A stretch of DNA of 64,000 bases from Pholiota molesta. Taxonomy: Eukaryota; Basidiomycota; Agaricomycetes; Agaricales; Strophariaceae. The notes beneath the pieces are model-generated. The model was given only the letters and a program-made list of their open reading frames with translations, did no database searches and was not told the DNA's origin. Below are positions 37,277 to 47,601 of this stretch, one piece after another. The DNA lies in assembly GCA_014925825.1 (NCBI GenBank), contig JACGCK010000006.1:992001-1056000 (forward strand), written 5' to 3'. Both the position numbers and the translations under genes were made by a program. Numbering within the stretch: the stretch's first letter is position 1; every line of letters begins with the position of its first letter.

Positions 37277-38607
37277 CAGGCTTTAAAAGAGCCTTGTAGA
37301 AGTGGCAGGCAGGGTAACTGAATCACGATGCCCGACCTTTTTACAGGAGCTAATCTCTGGCTAATCTAAGATATGTATGCGTTCAGCGCTCGCACGCAAG
37401 ACTTCTTCTCCTCCTTTGATCCGCATCACACTCTGAATGGGCGGAGGCTGTTGAGCCCATATCAAGGACATTATGACATACAACCTTGATAACATCGTTG
37501 TCGAAGGCCAATTGTTGGCAGCCTTGACATCCCCTTTGCCACTTTCGCGTTCCGTACTAAACATCGTCGTGATGGGGGAACGACATATCAGCATTGGCAT
37601 ATGTATCATCTGTTACTCGTATATTTGACCTGACCGCCGACTCTAATCTAGTGGCATGCATTGATTATTGTCTATCGCTCTGTACCAGCCCGTTCGGGCA
37701 CTATCGTTTCCCGCACACGACCAGTTATCGATTTATCTGTATCGTATTGTTATGTCTCCGGGGATATCAGAACATATCTAGTCAAGTCAATGATGACAGC
37801 AGACGGCTTTTGTTCAAGGCCGAATCACGAAGGCTTTTGAATGGCGATTTCGCAAACGCCAGACGCCATCGATGAAACCATCGTCTTCTTGCTTTTATCT
37901 CTTGTACCGAATATCATCATCCCGGTTTGATGGTGTCGCTTTCGTTCACTTTGCTCAAACCTCAGGTGTAACAAGTTCGTATGCGCCACAACGATTCATG
38001 CCATTACTTACTGACTGTTGGCCGAATAACATCCAATAGGCGGATATTTAAACACGGGCTCTTGGAAGTCATATTTTAACACCTGCAGCAATGGTGACGG
38101 GCTCTCAGAATTGTCAAATATTGAATGTCAAGTACTTTATTTATAGTCCAAGGCATTTACATTCCGTTGTGATACGTTCTGATGAATCTGATCTAATGCG
38201 TCTCCGAAGCCCACAATCGAAGTCGAACCTATCTTTACTGCTTGTGTAACTGCTAAGGATTTTCCAGGAACCATGTACCATTCTCACATGTTGCACTTGA
38301 CTCGGGGAAAAGGTACTCCCAACCGACGTCGATATCGCGCTCACAAGGATTCTTACGAACCCATATTTTCGCATGTTCTATGGTGAGTTATCGCGTTGTC
38401 TCTTGTTTTCGGACGTTGATGAACGTTCTTATGATAGCTTTCTGATCAACAGAATGTATCCGGTGGTATATTTTATACAACACTGGCTGAAGCTACAATT
38501 TTCTTTTCAGTCAGGAAGGCCGTTCACCAGGGTGAGACGGCCACCTCAACTGCAGTGCCTATTTCAGGACAAGGGATTGTCAGTAAACGGCCAACAAAGT
38601 TCTTGCG
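37277..38607. other. Intergenic, nothing recognised
   Basis: About 1.3 kb with only short frames (37361-37609 -, 37594-37875 +, 38141-38374 -) that show no family signature or coherent splice sites. Confidence 0.35.
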
Positions 38608-39630
38608 CTACACCTCACCGATGTGTCGCAAGAATTGTTGGAAGTTCATAAACAAATCATCCGTTTCTGTGAGTTGATAGTCCTTGTTCAATGCTTGGGC
38701 AGATTTCACTAACCGCATATAATCAGTACAGCCCTTGTAATGGTGCAATGGAAGCTACGCTTACGGTCGTATCCAAATAAGCTTCGTGTATTTGGAGGGT
38801 AAAATCGACTGGCATTGCCGTCAGATGTCAGGATTACGGCAAGAGGGTCGTTGAGGTTCATCGTCCGATAAATGAGTTCGCCATCCTTGCCTGCTGCGAG
38901 GATAATTCATCAACGAACGAGGTTATCTTAGTGTCAATGCTAGTGGAGTGGATACACTCACGAATTTTGCAGCGATATCTTGATCCCTGCCAATTGCCGC
39001 CGACTCTCATCAGCCTGCTCCTGCAGACTCTGCGGCAGATGCTCCGTAATCTGTTCGTCGACTTGCTCCTTGACCTGCTTTGATATTTCATTTCGGATGA
39101 GCCTGGCCCAATCTGCCGACACGCTCTTGCTCCTGAAAATCTTCAGTATCTGATTCAATACGCCTGCTATGAGCCATCTCGGACGCACCTTATCGACTCT
39201 GGAATTTCTCGTTGGACGGTGGCTTCAAATAAGCTTTGGAGGCCGCTGATTTCTTCGCTCATCCTTCGGCCATGGGCGTCGATCTCTTGACTTATAGCAT
39301 GGATCTCTTCCTGGGTTGTGCGCTATTGTGTCGTGTCAATTCACCGTATTCAGCCCTTCTGTTTGTCGCTTACAGGTTGCACCGGAAGATCAATGAATTG
39401 GTCAGTGTATTCCTGTAACACCGCAAAGCCTTCGTTTCTTCATATCGCTAGTGGTTATTGCCTGCGCTGCGCATCCACAAATAATCAACCCACAGATAAC
39501 CCCAGGTCTCTAGGACATCTGTCATATTCTGCCGCGTAACTTCATGAGGGTCATCTTGGAAGATGTCGAGGGGCGTCGTCGGCGCAGTGGATTGGGCTGC
39601 AGGCACACTTCCGTTTGTTATGGTTGACAT
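38608..39630 (-). CDS. Unknown coiled-coil protein of mushroom type (one frame break)
   Basis: ATG at 39630 gives MSTITNGSVPAAQSTAPTTP then DPHEVTRQNMTDVLETW. Short exons follow: EYTDQFIDLPVQP, then EEIHAISQEIDAHGRRMSEE, LQSLFEATVQREIPESIR, and a helical exon SADWARLIRNEISKQVKEQV with QLAGIKISLQNS. The next exon reads QARMANSFI and, after a one-base shift at about 38866, TMNLNDPLAVILTSDGNASR and TRSLFGYD. The last exon is DYMRLVKSAQALNKDYQLTE to the end at 38608. This resembles a widespread, uncharacterised agaricomycete family with a coiled coil followed by a short 'AR.xNS...DDPL..' domain. Function unknown. Confidence 0.5.
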
Positions 39631-39914
39631 CAGGATTCGATAGACACTGAGGCTTGAGGTTTGTATATAAGCCAGTGAGTTGCCCGCGCCTCGAGGTTGC
39701 CTCGTGTTCGTCTTACTTTAAAACCTGCTCAAGGAAGCTGTCCGTGATAAATATGTAGATAAAGTCAATATATGTAAGTACAATGAAGGTCTGATACATT
39801 AGCATTGCGGATATTGAATATTAACCATGGATATCCAAGGTATACGTAGATCCACTGTGTCCGTTCACTTCTTCGGGTCGTCGAGGTTGCATTAGCGCTC
39901 CTGATACAGTTCCA

Positions 39915-41151
39915 CTACAGTTTCTGCTTTACCTTGGCTGAGTCGTTCTTGAACTCCGGAACGAGATCTTTGCCTTTGCCCGTGATCAAGAAATCGCGCA
40001 GGTTGGATAAGGCGCGTACTTCCATCTTGCGCTGCGTGTCTTGATTTTCTGTTCCCATATGTGGCAAAGTGTCACTTGGGGGAACTCAAGGAGCCTGGGG
40101 TTGACCTCGGGCTCATTTGGGAAGACGTCCAAGCCAACAGCTGCGAGCTGTGTGTTTTATCAGATCCGAATCCGCCTGAAGAAAAAAGAAGCACTAACAT
40201 GTCCGTCTTCCAAGGCCTTAATCATCGCCTCCTCGTCGATAACCTTTCCGCGTGCAGTGTTAACGATGATAGCGCCTGGTTTCAAAGCCCTGATCATCTT
40301 TCCCCCACAAAGCCGACGGTATCTTGCCGTAGAGGGACGTGTACGCTCAGCACATCCGTCTGCGCCAGCATCTCATCCACATTCTCAAAGTATTCGCAGT
40401 AATCAGGCGCGTCGGGGTTTTATTCCGCGAGTGGTAGATGACCCGCATCGGGAACGCATGCGCGAGGACGGCGAGGCGCGTGCCGATGCCTCCAAGCCCG
40501 AGGATGGCGAGCGTCTTGTCCGTCACGTCGTGTGTCTCTTGCTTATGCTTTGGGCTTCCATTTCAATTCGCGGAGGGAGCGCTCGGCCAAAGAGTACTGT
40601 CGAAGCGTCGAGATGACCAAGTATAGAGCTGTTGTAGCCGTGGCGTCATCTACAGCCCCCGGTGTATTCGATAGATAAATGCCTAATATTCCGCCTGTAA
40701 ATTAGGTGTTTTGGGTAACGGAGAGCTTATAACATACCGCGGGCTTTGCAAGCATGCACGTCCACTGGGTCATAGCCAGCCCCATTGTGCGCTATCCACG
40801 CACCGATGATGGCAGTCCATCGATAAGCGCCTTATCAAAGACCCCTAGCTGTTTTGCAGATTCATTCTCCCTGTAGATCCCTACAGTGTTCTCGTATTTT
40901 CCGCCTGGGCCGAATTCTGCGAGAAAGCTTCTACGATCTGGAGAGTTGACGTACTAAAAGAAATGGTCAGATCAATGCCAAAGCAAAGATGTCGATAAAA
41001 AGCACTTACGACCACCTCGGCGATGTCTCCCAGTAGGCGCTTCACATCATCGTGTGCCCACACGATTTGGCCTAAGTCCCGTATAATATATCCGTCTCGC
41101 TGCGGCAATAGAGACTCAGTACTTACTGCATATCAGTATACGTGGTGCCAT
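39915..41151 (-). CDS. D-isomer-specific 2-hydroxyacid dehydrogenase (glyoxylate/hydroxypyruvate reductase-like; five frame breaks)
   Basis: NAD(P)-dependent reductase of 2-keto acids. A short exon 1 (MAPRILIC) splices over a 55-bp intron to SQIVWAHDDVKRLLGDIAEV. Recognisable segments follow: WIAHNGAGYDPVDVHACKAR, YLSNTPGAVDDATATTALYL, the Rossmann loop LAILGLGGIGTRLAVLAHAF, DVLSVHVPLRQDTVGF, the catalytic Arg in IIVNTARGKVIDEEA, and the catalytic Glu in LDVFPNEPEVNP. The C-terminus is EFKNDSAKVKQKL. The frame is disturbed at about 40800, 40551, 40416, 40300 and 40064: four single-base losses and one extra A, while codons between the breaks are conserved. Assembly error is more likely than decay. 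Confidence 0.8.
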
Positions 41152-41799
41152 GTCAAGAGAGAGACGGTCAGGGGTGGTAAAGATGCAGGGGACTAAGAGA
41201 CCGGCCGGCTTAAGTAGCTGCCACAACGCAAGTTCGGGGAGCAAAGTTGGAGCACAGCGGAATTCGGATGTATGCGGCTTTTATGGCTGAAAATGCGCTG
41301 ACCCATAGCTCGTCTGACAGAGAAACGAAGGATGCAAATGCCCGCAACACCCGGGCTCAACAGTTGAGGCTTTCCGTCAGGGCTTCCGGACCGTTCTGCG
41401 CGAATGTCTATTTCTGCCGGCCGGAACTAAGTGGTAGAGATGCTCTTTATCCCGCACGGTTCAAGTCCACCTGACTCCCAGAACGCCTTCAGAATCAAGA
41501 GGCGCTGGCGCTGGTTGGTGCGATAGGGGTGGCGTATTTATAGTTGCCATCAAGGCTCAGGGTAACGTAAAGATTAGATGAGCGCAACTTGCGATGGAAG
41601 GTAGTAATGTAACATATGTTCAGAAGTTCAGAATCAAGGGTACTTAGTAGATGTTAAATTATCATTCGGTTTGTAAAGAGAGCCAATTCTCATTGTTAAA
41701 TGGTCAAGAAGAGACCATGACTTTGATAATAGAATGTCCAGAATTTTTGAAGCGAGCTGCATATATTATCATGGAAAGTACTATTAGAAACGCTTATGG
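41152..41799. other. Intergenic
   Basis: Upstream of the dehydrogenase and downstream of the glycosyltransferase gene. A GGTTCAAGTCC box near 41459 resembles a tRNA B box but no tRNA fold exists (see rejected list). Confidence 0.35.
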
Positions 41800-43506
41800 T
41801 CAAATCAATGAGCATGCAAGAAGGCGCAATACACTTGCCTTTGAAAATGCTCGCGTAAGAGACTTGATTTTTTTGCATTCACTCAACGCGTTTTCCGCCA
41901 AGTCTCTATCAAGCAGCGGATCATCATGATATCTCTTCAAATAACTGTCAAGCAAATCAGTCTTTTGTCCATATGTTGGGCGCCAAACTTACCGGAGACA
42001 TGTTTCTTCCTTGAAATCGGAATATATCTTGCGATTGTACTTGCGCTAGGAAGAATCAGAAATGATGATGAACTGACATATAAAGAGAGGCAATGAGAAG
42101 CGAACTTCAATTTTCCGAGCCGATTCTTCGTAAAGGTGATTTTGGTGGATGATGAAATGATCGGACAAGACATAGAAAGATATACCGGCTAGGTACATTT
42201 CAAAGAGACATGCGGCTTTGTTCCCACCGTAACCGACAAATCTCTCATCGCACCTGGCAAAAGGGGAGGTAGGAGATCCATAGCAGACTGATTAAACATG
42301 GGCGCTTACCATGGAGGGCCATCCTTTTTGACGATAACATAGGGCTCATAAGCCGATTGATATCGCGTTACTTTGTAGACCTCTCCTGAAGGCGCTCCGT
42401 AGAAGCGCTGATAGTCGGAGGCGTTGTGGCCAGGGCCCCAAAATGCATGAAACATGTTGATGCGCTGCTGTTTTACCAGGCGTAGTAGTTCCTGAATGTA
42501 GATAATTCGTTATTTATTGTAGAGCACGAAAGGGCAGACGGACAGTTTTCTTAGTCGGGAAGGCCTCATAGTTCGTGCCTTCATGGAAATCCACATACTC
42601 GAACGCAGGGACAACGAGAGCGGCGCGTCCAGCGTACAGTTTATCAGAGATGGTCGAGCTTCGCTTGATCACAAAGCGGAAGTCCGTGCACGGATAGAAG
42701 TCGATGTCGAGCATCATGACAAAGTCAGTACGTGCGAAAAGGCGCGCAACGTTGCGCCAAGTGTTGAATTGGCGGTCAAATGAGTCGATAACTAGGTGCA
42801 CGTCGACAAAGGTCATCATTAGAGTTGAAGAGGTGTACATTTCGCGCAAAGACTCGAGCACTTCTTGGATGTGTTCGGGCACGTCTCTGATATGGACGGT
42901 GACTGATACAGGCCCTGAGCGAAATAAACCATGATAGTGAGCCAAAGACAGAACAGGACAGAAGAGAGCAACAAGTGAACCTCTGTACTTTTCCACCAGA
43001 CGCACGAACACGTTAAAACGGTTGCTAGTAATAAGTGTAGTGATGGTGATATCATCGCCATCGAAAGAGCCTCTGGCACGGTAGAAATACGGCATGACGT
43101 TGGACGGACGCATAGAAGTCGCAAAAGCCTTCGAAAGCACCGTAGTTTCATCTACAAAGATAGGCTGAGTATGACCAAGGCCGTGGTTCAGTGTGAATTC
43201 ACTCGAAGTCCATTGAAACATCGAAGTTGAACGCGTTTTCCATGTGTGGTTCGATAACATAGAGAATGCAGGCCGCGCGAGGTCAGAGCTGAAGTCGCCA
43301 CTTTTGGTCTGAGTAGAATCAAGCCCATTCCTTGAAGCCTCAGTAGAATGCCTAGATACTAGAAAATCCAAAAAGCTTCCGAGGAACGCGGAAAGAGGAG
43401 TGAGGAAGAACAAATTGGTGGTGTATATCACGGAGACAGACACAAATAGGAAAAGCAAGAACTGTGGTATGTGTCTTAAGGCAGAGAGGCGTCCTAGTCC
43501 TGCCAT
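41800..43506 (-). CDS. LARGE-like (GT49) type II membrane glycosyltransferase
   Basis: Predicted Golgi glycosyltransferase. Exon 1 starts MAGLGRLSALRHIPQFLLFL with one signal-anchor helix (FLLFLFVSVSVIYTTNLFFL), then a Ser/Thr-rich stem. The catalytic region contains ITITTLITSNRFNVFVRLVE, VHIRDVPEHIQEVLESLREM, DRQFNTWRNVARLFARTDFV and the DxD motif in MLDIDFYPC, followed by ALVVPAFEYVDF. Later exons give NMFHAFWGPGHNASDY, YVIVKKDGPPW, CDERFVGYGGNKAACLFEMY and FYVLSDHFIIHQNHLYEESA, matching the GT49 pattern 'YDErFxGyGxnKxxxxxEl'. Five exons are in phase, with no frame breaks. The donor sugar is unknown; in vertebrates related domains add glucuronic acid or xylose. Confidence 0.85.
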
Positions 43507-44222
43507 TTTGTGACTTTCTTTCGCGTCGTCGCCGCGTTGAAGCTAGCGATGAGTGTCTGGTCAGTCGAGTTCAAGTTTAAAAGAGCCTGGCCTGTACAGC
43601 CTGCGCGCCGCTAAGTCGCGAAAAAGAAAGTTTGGCATGTCGATGTGACGTCACGCACACCTTCCTTCAAGTTCAAGTTGCTCATGCAATCAACATGCAA
43701 GGCTCATGTACTTACTGTACAGAACGAGCCGACCGGCGAAGTCGTGAACATTAAATTATCAATGCGGTACGCTATATACTCGTACAAGAGGAGTATCAAG
43801 ATTTCTAAAAGACAGGGCGAGATGGGCTTGTGTCGAAGTGCAATTGAAGCGAGTAAGCAGTTTCTGCTTACTGGCGACATAGTACTATGCTGACGATGTG
43901 TAGCGACGTGTACTAGGCTGTACTAGGCCATCCCATCGGAAGCGACGAGTCGAGGAAACTAAGACCCGAGGCAGGACATGGCCAAGATTTTTGCATTGGC
44001 TCATGCATTGCCCCGGGGCGAGGGCTATTTATCTCAAGGTAAGTAATTGATAGTAGAAGCGCAGAAATCATAATTTGGATAGAAGAGACAGCAAGATTGA
44101 ATTCGACGAACATGTCAAGACCAATAAAGAAATATTACAAAACAACAAGAGAAAGATGACCGATAAAGTGCCAGTGATGCTGAGTTTATACTGAATGTGG
44201 GTCTTCAGCAAGCAATAGAGCG
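43507..44222. other. Intergenic
   Basis: Upstream region of the GT49-like gene and 3' flank of the next minus-strand gene. No feature was recognised. Confidence 0.4.
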
Positions 44223-45091
44223 CTCAAAACATCCAAGCCATTCCTGCTCTTTGAAGCACGGAGAACCAGCTGTTTACGGGAATGTTGCCACGGAAGAAGT
44301 AGCTTTGGACCAAAGCAGCAAGAGAGCCTACCACCAGAACCATTAATGAGTAATAGGTTATGTATAAATTTCGACCAAGAACAAACCTTTACGTGGGCCT
44401 GCTGAACCAAATCCAAATAATCTCAAAATAATGCGCAGGATCCTCAGGCTAATCCACTTAGAATTAAGTAGAATAGGTATGGCAGCAGTCAAGATGAGGG
44501 CCCTTGTGATGTAAGGGTGATCTTCTGGAAGGCATACTAATGTCATTTCAACCATTAGCATAAAATCACTAAGATGGGCGGGATTGTACATGCCAATGAT
44601 AACAGCAGCATGTCGTATATGCGGCTTGATCTGTCCAAACTTCTCGCGAATTTGTTCTTCAGAGATGTGGGAAATATTAACAAAATCGCAAGCTTCCACC
44701 AGTACATCCTCAGTGGCATCGAGGATCTTGTTTATGACGGCTTCTTGTTGCGTATAGCACTCGGATTGGTTTTTGGATCTAGGCGCTTCGAGTTCAGGTC
44801 GTAATGCTTCTAGAACTTTCTCCATATTTGTGCTGAAGTAAGTGGCAAAGTCTTCAACCAGGCCTTGTCGCTCCAAGAGGGAATCAGGATTCAACAAGGA
44901 ATGCAATTCACCCACGGCGGTGACTACATGTGTCCATGTCGCATTGAACTCCTGGATTTCTTTAACGATGGAGACATTCTCGGAAGCGAGGCGTTCAATA
45001 TTCTCATTCGCAAACTTTGCCGCGTTTTCTCCCAATTTGCGGGCCTCGTCCAAAAAAATGGGTGGGACAAGAATCAGATTAGAGGAGACTA
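44223..45091 (-). CDS. Helical protein with C-terminal ISG12/IFI6-like membrane domain
   Basis: About 255 residues visible. The N-terminal two thirds is alpha-helical: EARKLGENAAKFANENIERL, IVKEIQEFNATWTHVVTAVG, EDFATYFSTNMEKVLEALRP and EEQIREKFGQIKPHIRHA. A hydrophobic stretch (ALILTAAIPILLN) and ISLRILRIILRLFGFGSAGP follow. After a GTTTGT intron, the last exon reads GSLAALVQS, then WFSVLQRAGM and ends AWMF. The Gly-x-(S/T)-x-A-A...Q ... S-x-F-x-x-L-Q-x-A-G-M pattern is that of the interferon-induced 6-16/ISG12 family, which has many fungal members of unknown role. The first exon and ATG are not resolved; an exon GT-AG junction near 45092 implies upstream sequence to about 45170 or beyond. 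Confidence 0.6.
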
Positions 45092-46628
45092 CTGGGGATA
45101 AGATGAAGAAATGTATATGTAAGCCAAGGAGTAATATGGCTTACCTTTATAAATGTTTTCAATTCCTAAATAACATGGTTACATCGTTCAGCGTTTCTTG
45201 TGTTCAAACGATTCGTAACATGAGTGACCGTGACTCACCTGAAAGCAGTGGATTGCTAGAGCCCAAGATGGGCTTGAACTACGAACGACACCAACACAAA
45301 TCAGGGCACGGGCGCCTATTTAAGGTCACGTGCAAAATGAACTTGAGGACCACCATGTGATCACGATCACTGACCATTATTAATGATTTAAGTTTTCTGG
45401 TTGCTTTCCACTGTCCAGCTCGCTGGACGCGACGTTCTCCGTTCTGGGCCCTGGGTGCGAGTGAGTCTCGACTCCTCGGAGAGCCGTCTTCAATGTTAAC
45501 ATATCTGGTGAACTACCAGGCCTCTTACCTCTGCGCACTCTACACACTTGATTCCGATAGTCGTCTCTCCATGGTCCTCGTGATATATCTGAAGCCTTCT
45601 TGATCCAATCTTGATTCTTGATCTCATAAAATGACTCTGGCGAACAGTGTTCTGGTAGTCAGTCTAGGTCTGCACTCTTGTCCCACTAGCTCGCTATCCA
45701 TGGCCAACACTCATTCAATAGATGCCGACAAAGGAAGAACATGCTATTCATTAGACAACCCTTCATTCAGTCAATAGCTTCGGAATGACTGCAGACAGGA
45801 TCACGCCTCGATCTTCCTTTCCAGTCGTCTGGCATAGAAGCAAGTCACCATTGTGTTGTACCAGAACTCCCAATGGTTGTTACATGTTTCTGAGGGCGCT
45901 TGCCGTCCACACCGTTCAATTCACCATAAGTACTTAATCGATGCCATCAAAGGGTGCGACTAACCTTATCTGCGCTACAATGTCCCTTCGGCTCACCCAA
46001 GAATAAAGTATGCGGCAATTCTGAACTCTACTTCTCTTGAATGGAAAATCTGATAACAATGCAACTCCAGGGAGAAATCGTGCAATTATCCGTGAAGGCG
46101 CCGACATTTTACGGCCCCGCCACTCAAGCAGTGGGGTATGTCATAACTGAACCCTCGGACATTTTCCAAGCATTCGGGTGTGTGAGCGCCGTATTCCCAC
46201 AAGAGTTCCGTGCTGAATCCCTCCTGACCATTGTGATCGTAGCAGTCACGAAAAATAGATGTGGTAACCCACGACCGACGTTGTGCGAGTATTGCTCGGC
46301 ATTTGTGGCTGTCTGGTAAAGTTAAATAATACCAAGATCTCGACGAACGTCAGCCAGAATTGATGGATTCCGAGAGGCATATGGGGGTTTGTTCAACTTT
46401 GTTGAAGTGCCACTGGCCGTGAAAGATGACGTCGTCGCGGAACAAGCACCCTTACAATAGATCTTTTCCACGCTTCGACGCCGCCCACGAGCAAGCTAAA
46501 AGTCAGTCTCTGTTTCTACACCAATCAACGTATATCATCAAAATAGACCTACAGTGCGAAAAACCACGCTCAAATTGAGATTTGACATGCCATCACTTTC
46601 TTGAGCGCAGCACCCAGCTTATCGCAGA
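45092..46628. other. Intergenic, nothing recognised
   Basis: Probably contains the 5' end of the ISG12-like gene near 45092-45300. A minus-strand fragment around 46460-46500 (LLVGGVEAWKRSI) could be another exon of the unassigned frame described next, but the joins are not clear. Confidence 0.3.
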
Positions 46629-46960
46629 TAAAGAGGCATGTTGTGAAAGACAGGAGTCGGATTACCTTGTCCATGCACACCCGAGATGATCCAGCTGCTC
46701 TCAACTATATAGTCGCAGCAAGAGAGCCAACGTGCGACCGCCGGGTGGGCTGAGAGCTGGCTGCGAGCAAACTTGAACCCATTATGGAAATCGAAGATGC
46801 CACTTTCGTAGCCGGAATACCCGCCACAGAAGTGGATGAGCGTTTTCAAACATTCACATGAAGAGGTGTCTATGGCTAGTCGTCTGCTCTCTCCAATTTG
46901 TCTATGAGTCGTACATGATAACGCTAAGAAACGCCTTGAAAAGCTCTATAATCCCACCTG
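46629..46960 (-). CDS. Unassigned internal exon
   Basis: An open frame bounded upstream by a good acceptor (GATTATAG) reads SFSRRFLALSCTTHRQIGES, then LIHFCGGYSGYESGIFDFHN, ARSQLSAHPAVARWLSCCDY and VESSWIISGVHGQGNPTPVF, ending near HNMPLY. Codon and residue patterns look like a folded protein, but I recognise no family and cannot place a start or a stop. A one-base loss near 46622 may separate it from GAALKKVMACQISI. Confidence 0.35.
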
Positions 46961-46994
46961 CTGGCTTTTGAATAGTTTTACTGGTATACAGCAA

Positions 46995-47132
46995 GTCATC
47001 TAGCAGTCTAACTCGCCCGAGCTTCCCAGGTCTTACATTTCCCTCCGATCCCTCCCCAATGACCAGTCATTCGCAGTCCAACTCGCCCGAGCTACCCGGT
47101 CTCAATTTCCCCAACGATCACCCCAACAGTTC
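46995..47132. repeat. Imperfect tandem duplication, period 70 bp
   Basis: AGTCAT...GCAGTC(T/C)AACTCGCCCGAGCT at about 46995-47022 recurs at 47065-47092, with decaying similarity after it (CCCAGGTCTTACATTTCCC versus CCCGGTCTCAATTTCCCC). On the plus strand both copies can be read as SNSPELPGL-type peptide (MTSHSQSNSPELPGLNFP in a 48-codon ORF from 47059), so it might be a degenerate coding exon. Confidence 0.5.
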
Positions 47133-47601
47133 TCGAAAAGTATACGGCGATCTTCAAGTAAATAAAGGGGATTGCCTGATACCTTCTGGATCCAAATACC
47201 TGTAAGTAGCCCTGTGTCTCCTGAGATTCTGTGTTAATTAAAGATTGCACGCGTTTAATTGAATGCAGAGAGTAATCCAGGCTGTACTAGAAGCCGGCTT
47301 CAAAGGCCTTTTTATATTATCATTGACTATTTCCCGCATATACATATCTGGTGTCACACATGGCAATATTCGCCCGCATCGAGGGTTCAAGTATAGAAAA
47401 CAAACATCTTCCCCACGCGATATTGCGACCGCTCGCCATCACCTCGGTGGAACGATTCCGCTCATCCACGTCGGAGATTTCTCTGCTTTACCTATACCGA
47501 GAAGCTGACGCTTTAGGACCGGGAGGAGAGAATAAACCTTATAGGCATAGCACTATTTATCAAGGGACTGCCGTGTTACTCTTCACCTCTTTTTTATCAT
47601 A

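Noticed and set aside
41405..41480. Possible tRNA (AGTGGTAGAG and GGTTCAAGTCC boxes)
   Set aside because: The two boxes are too close (about 30 nt apart), there is no room for an anticodon arm, and neither the acceptor nor the T stem pairs.
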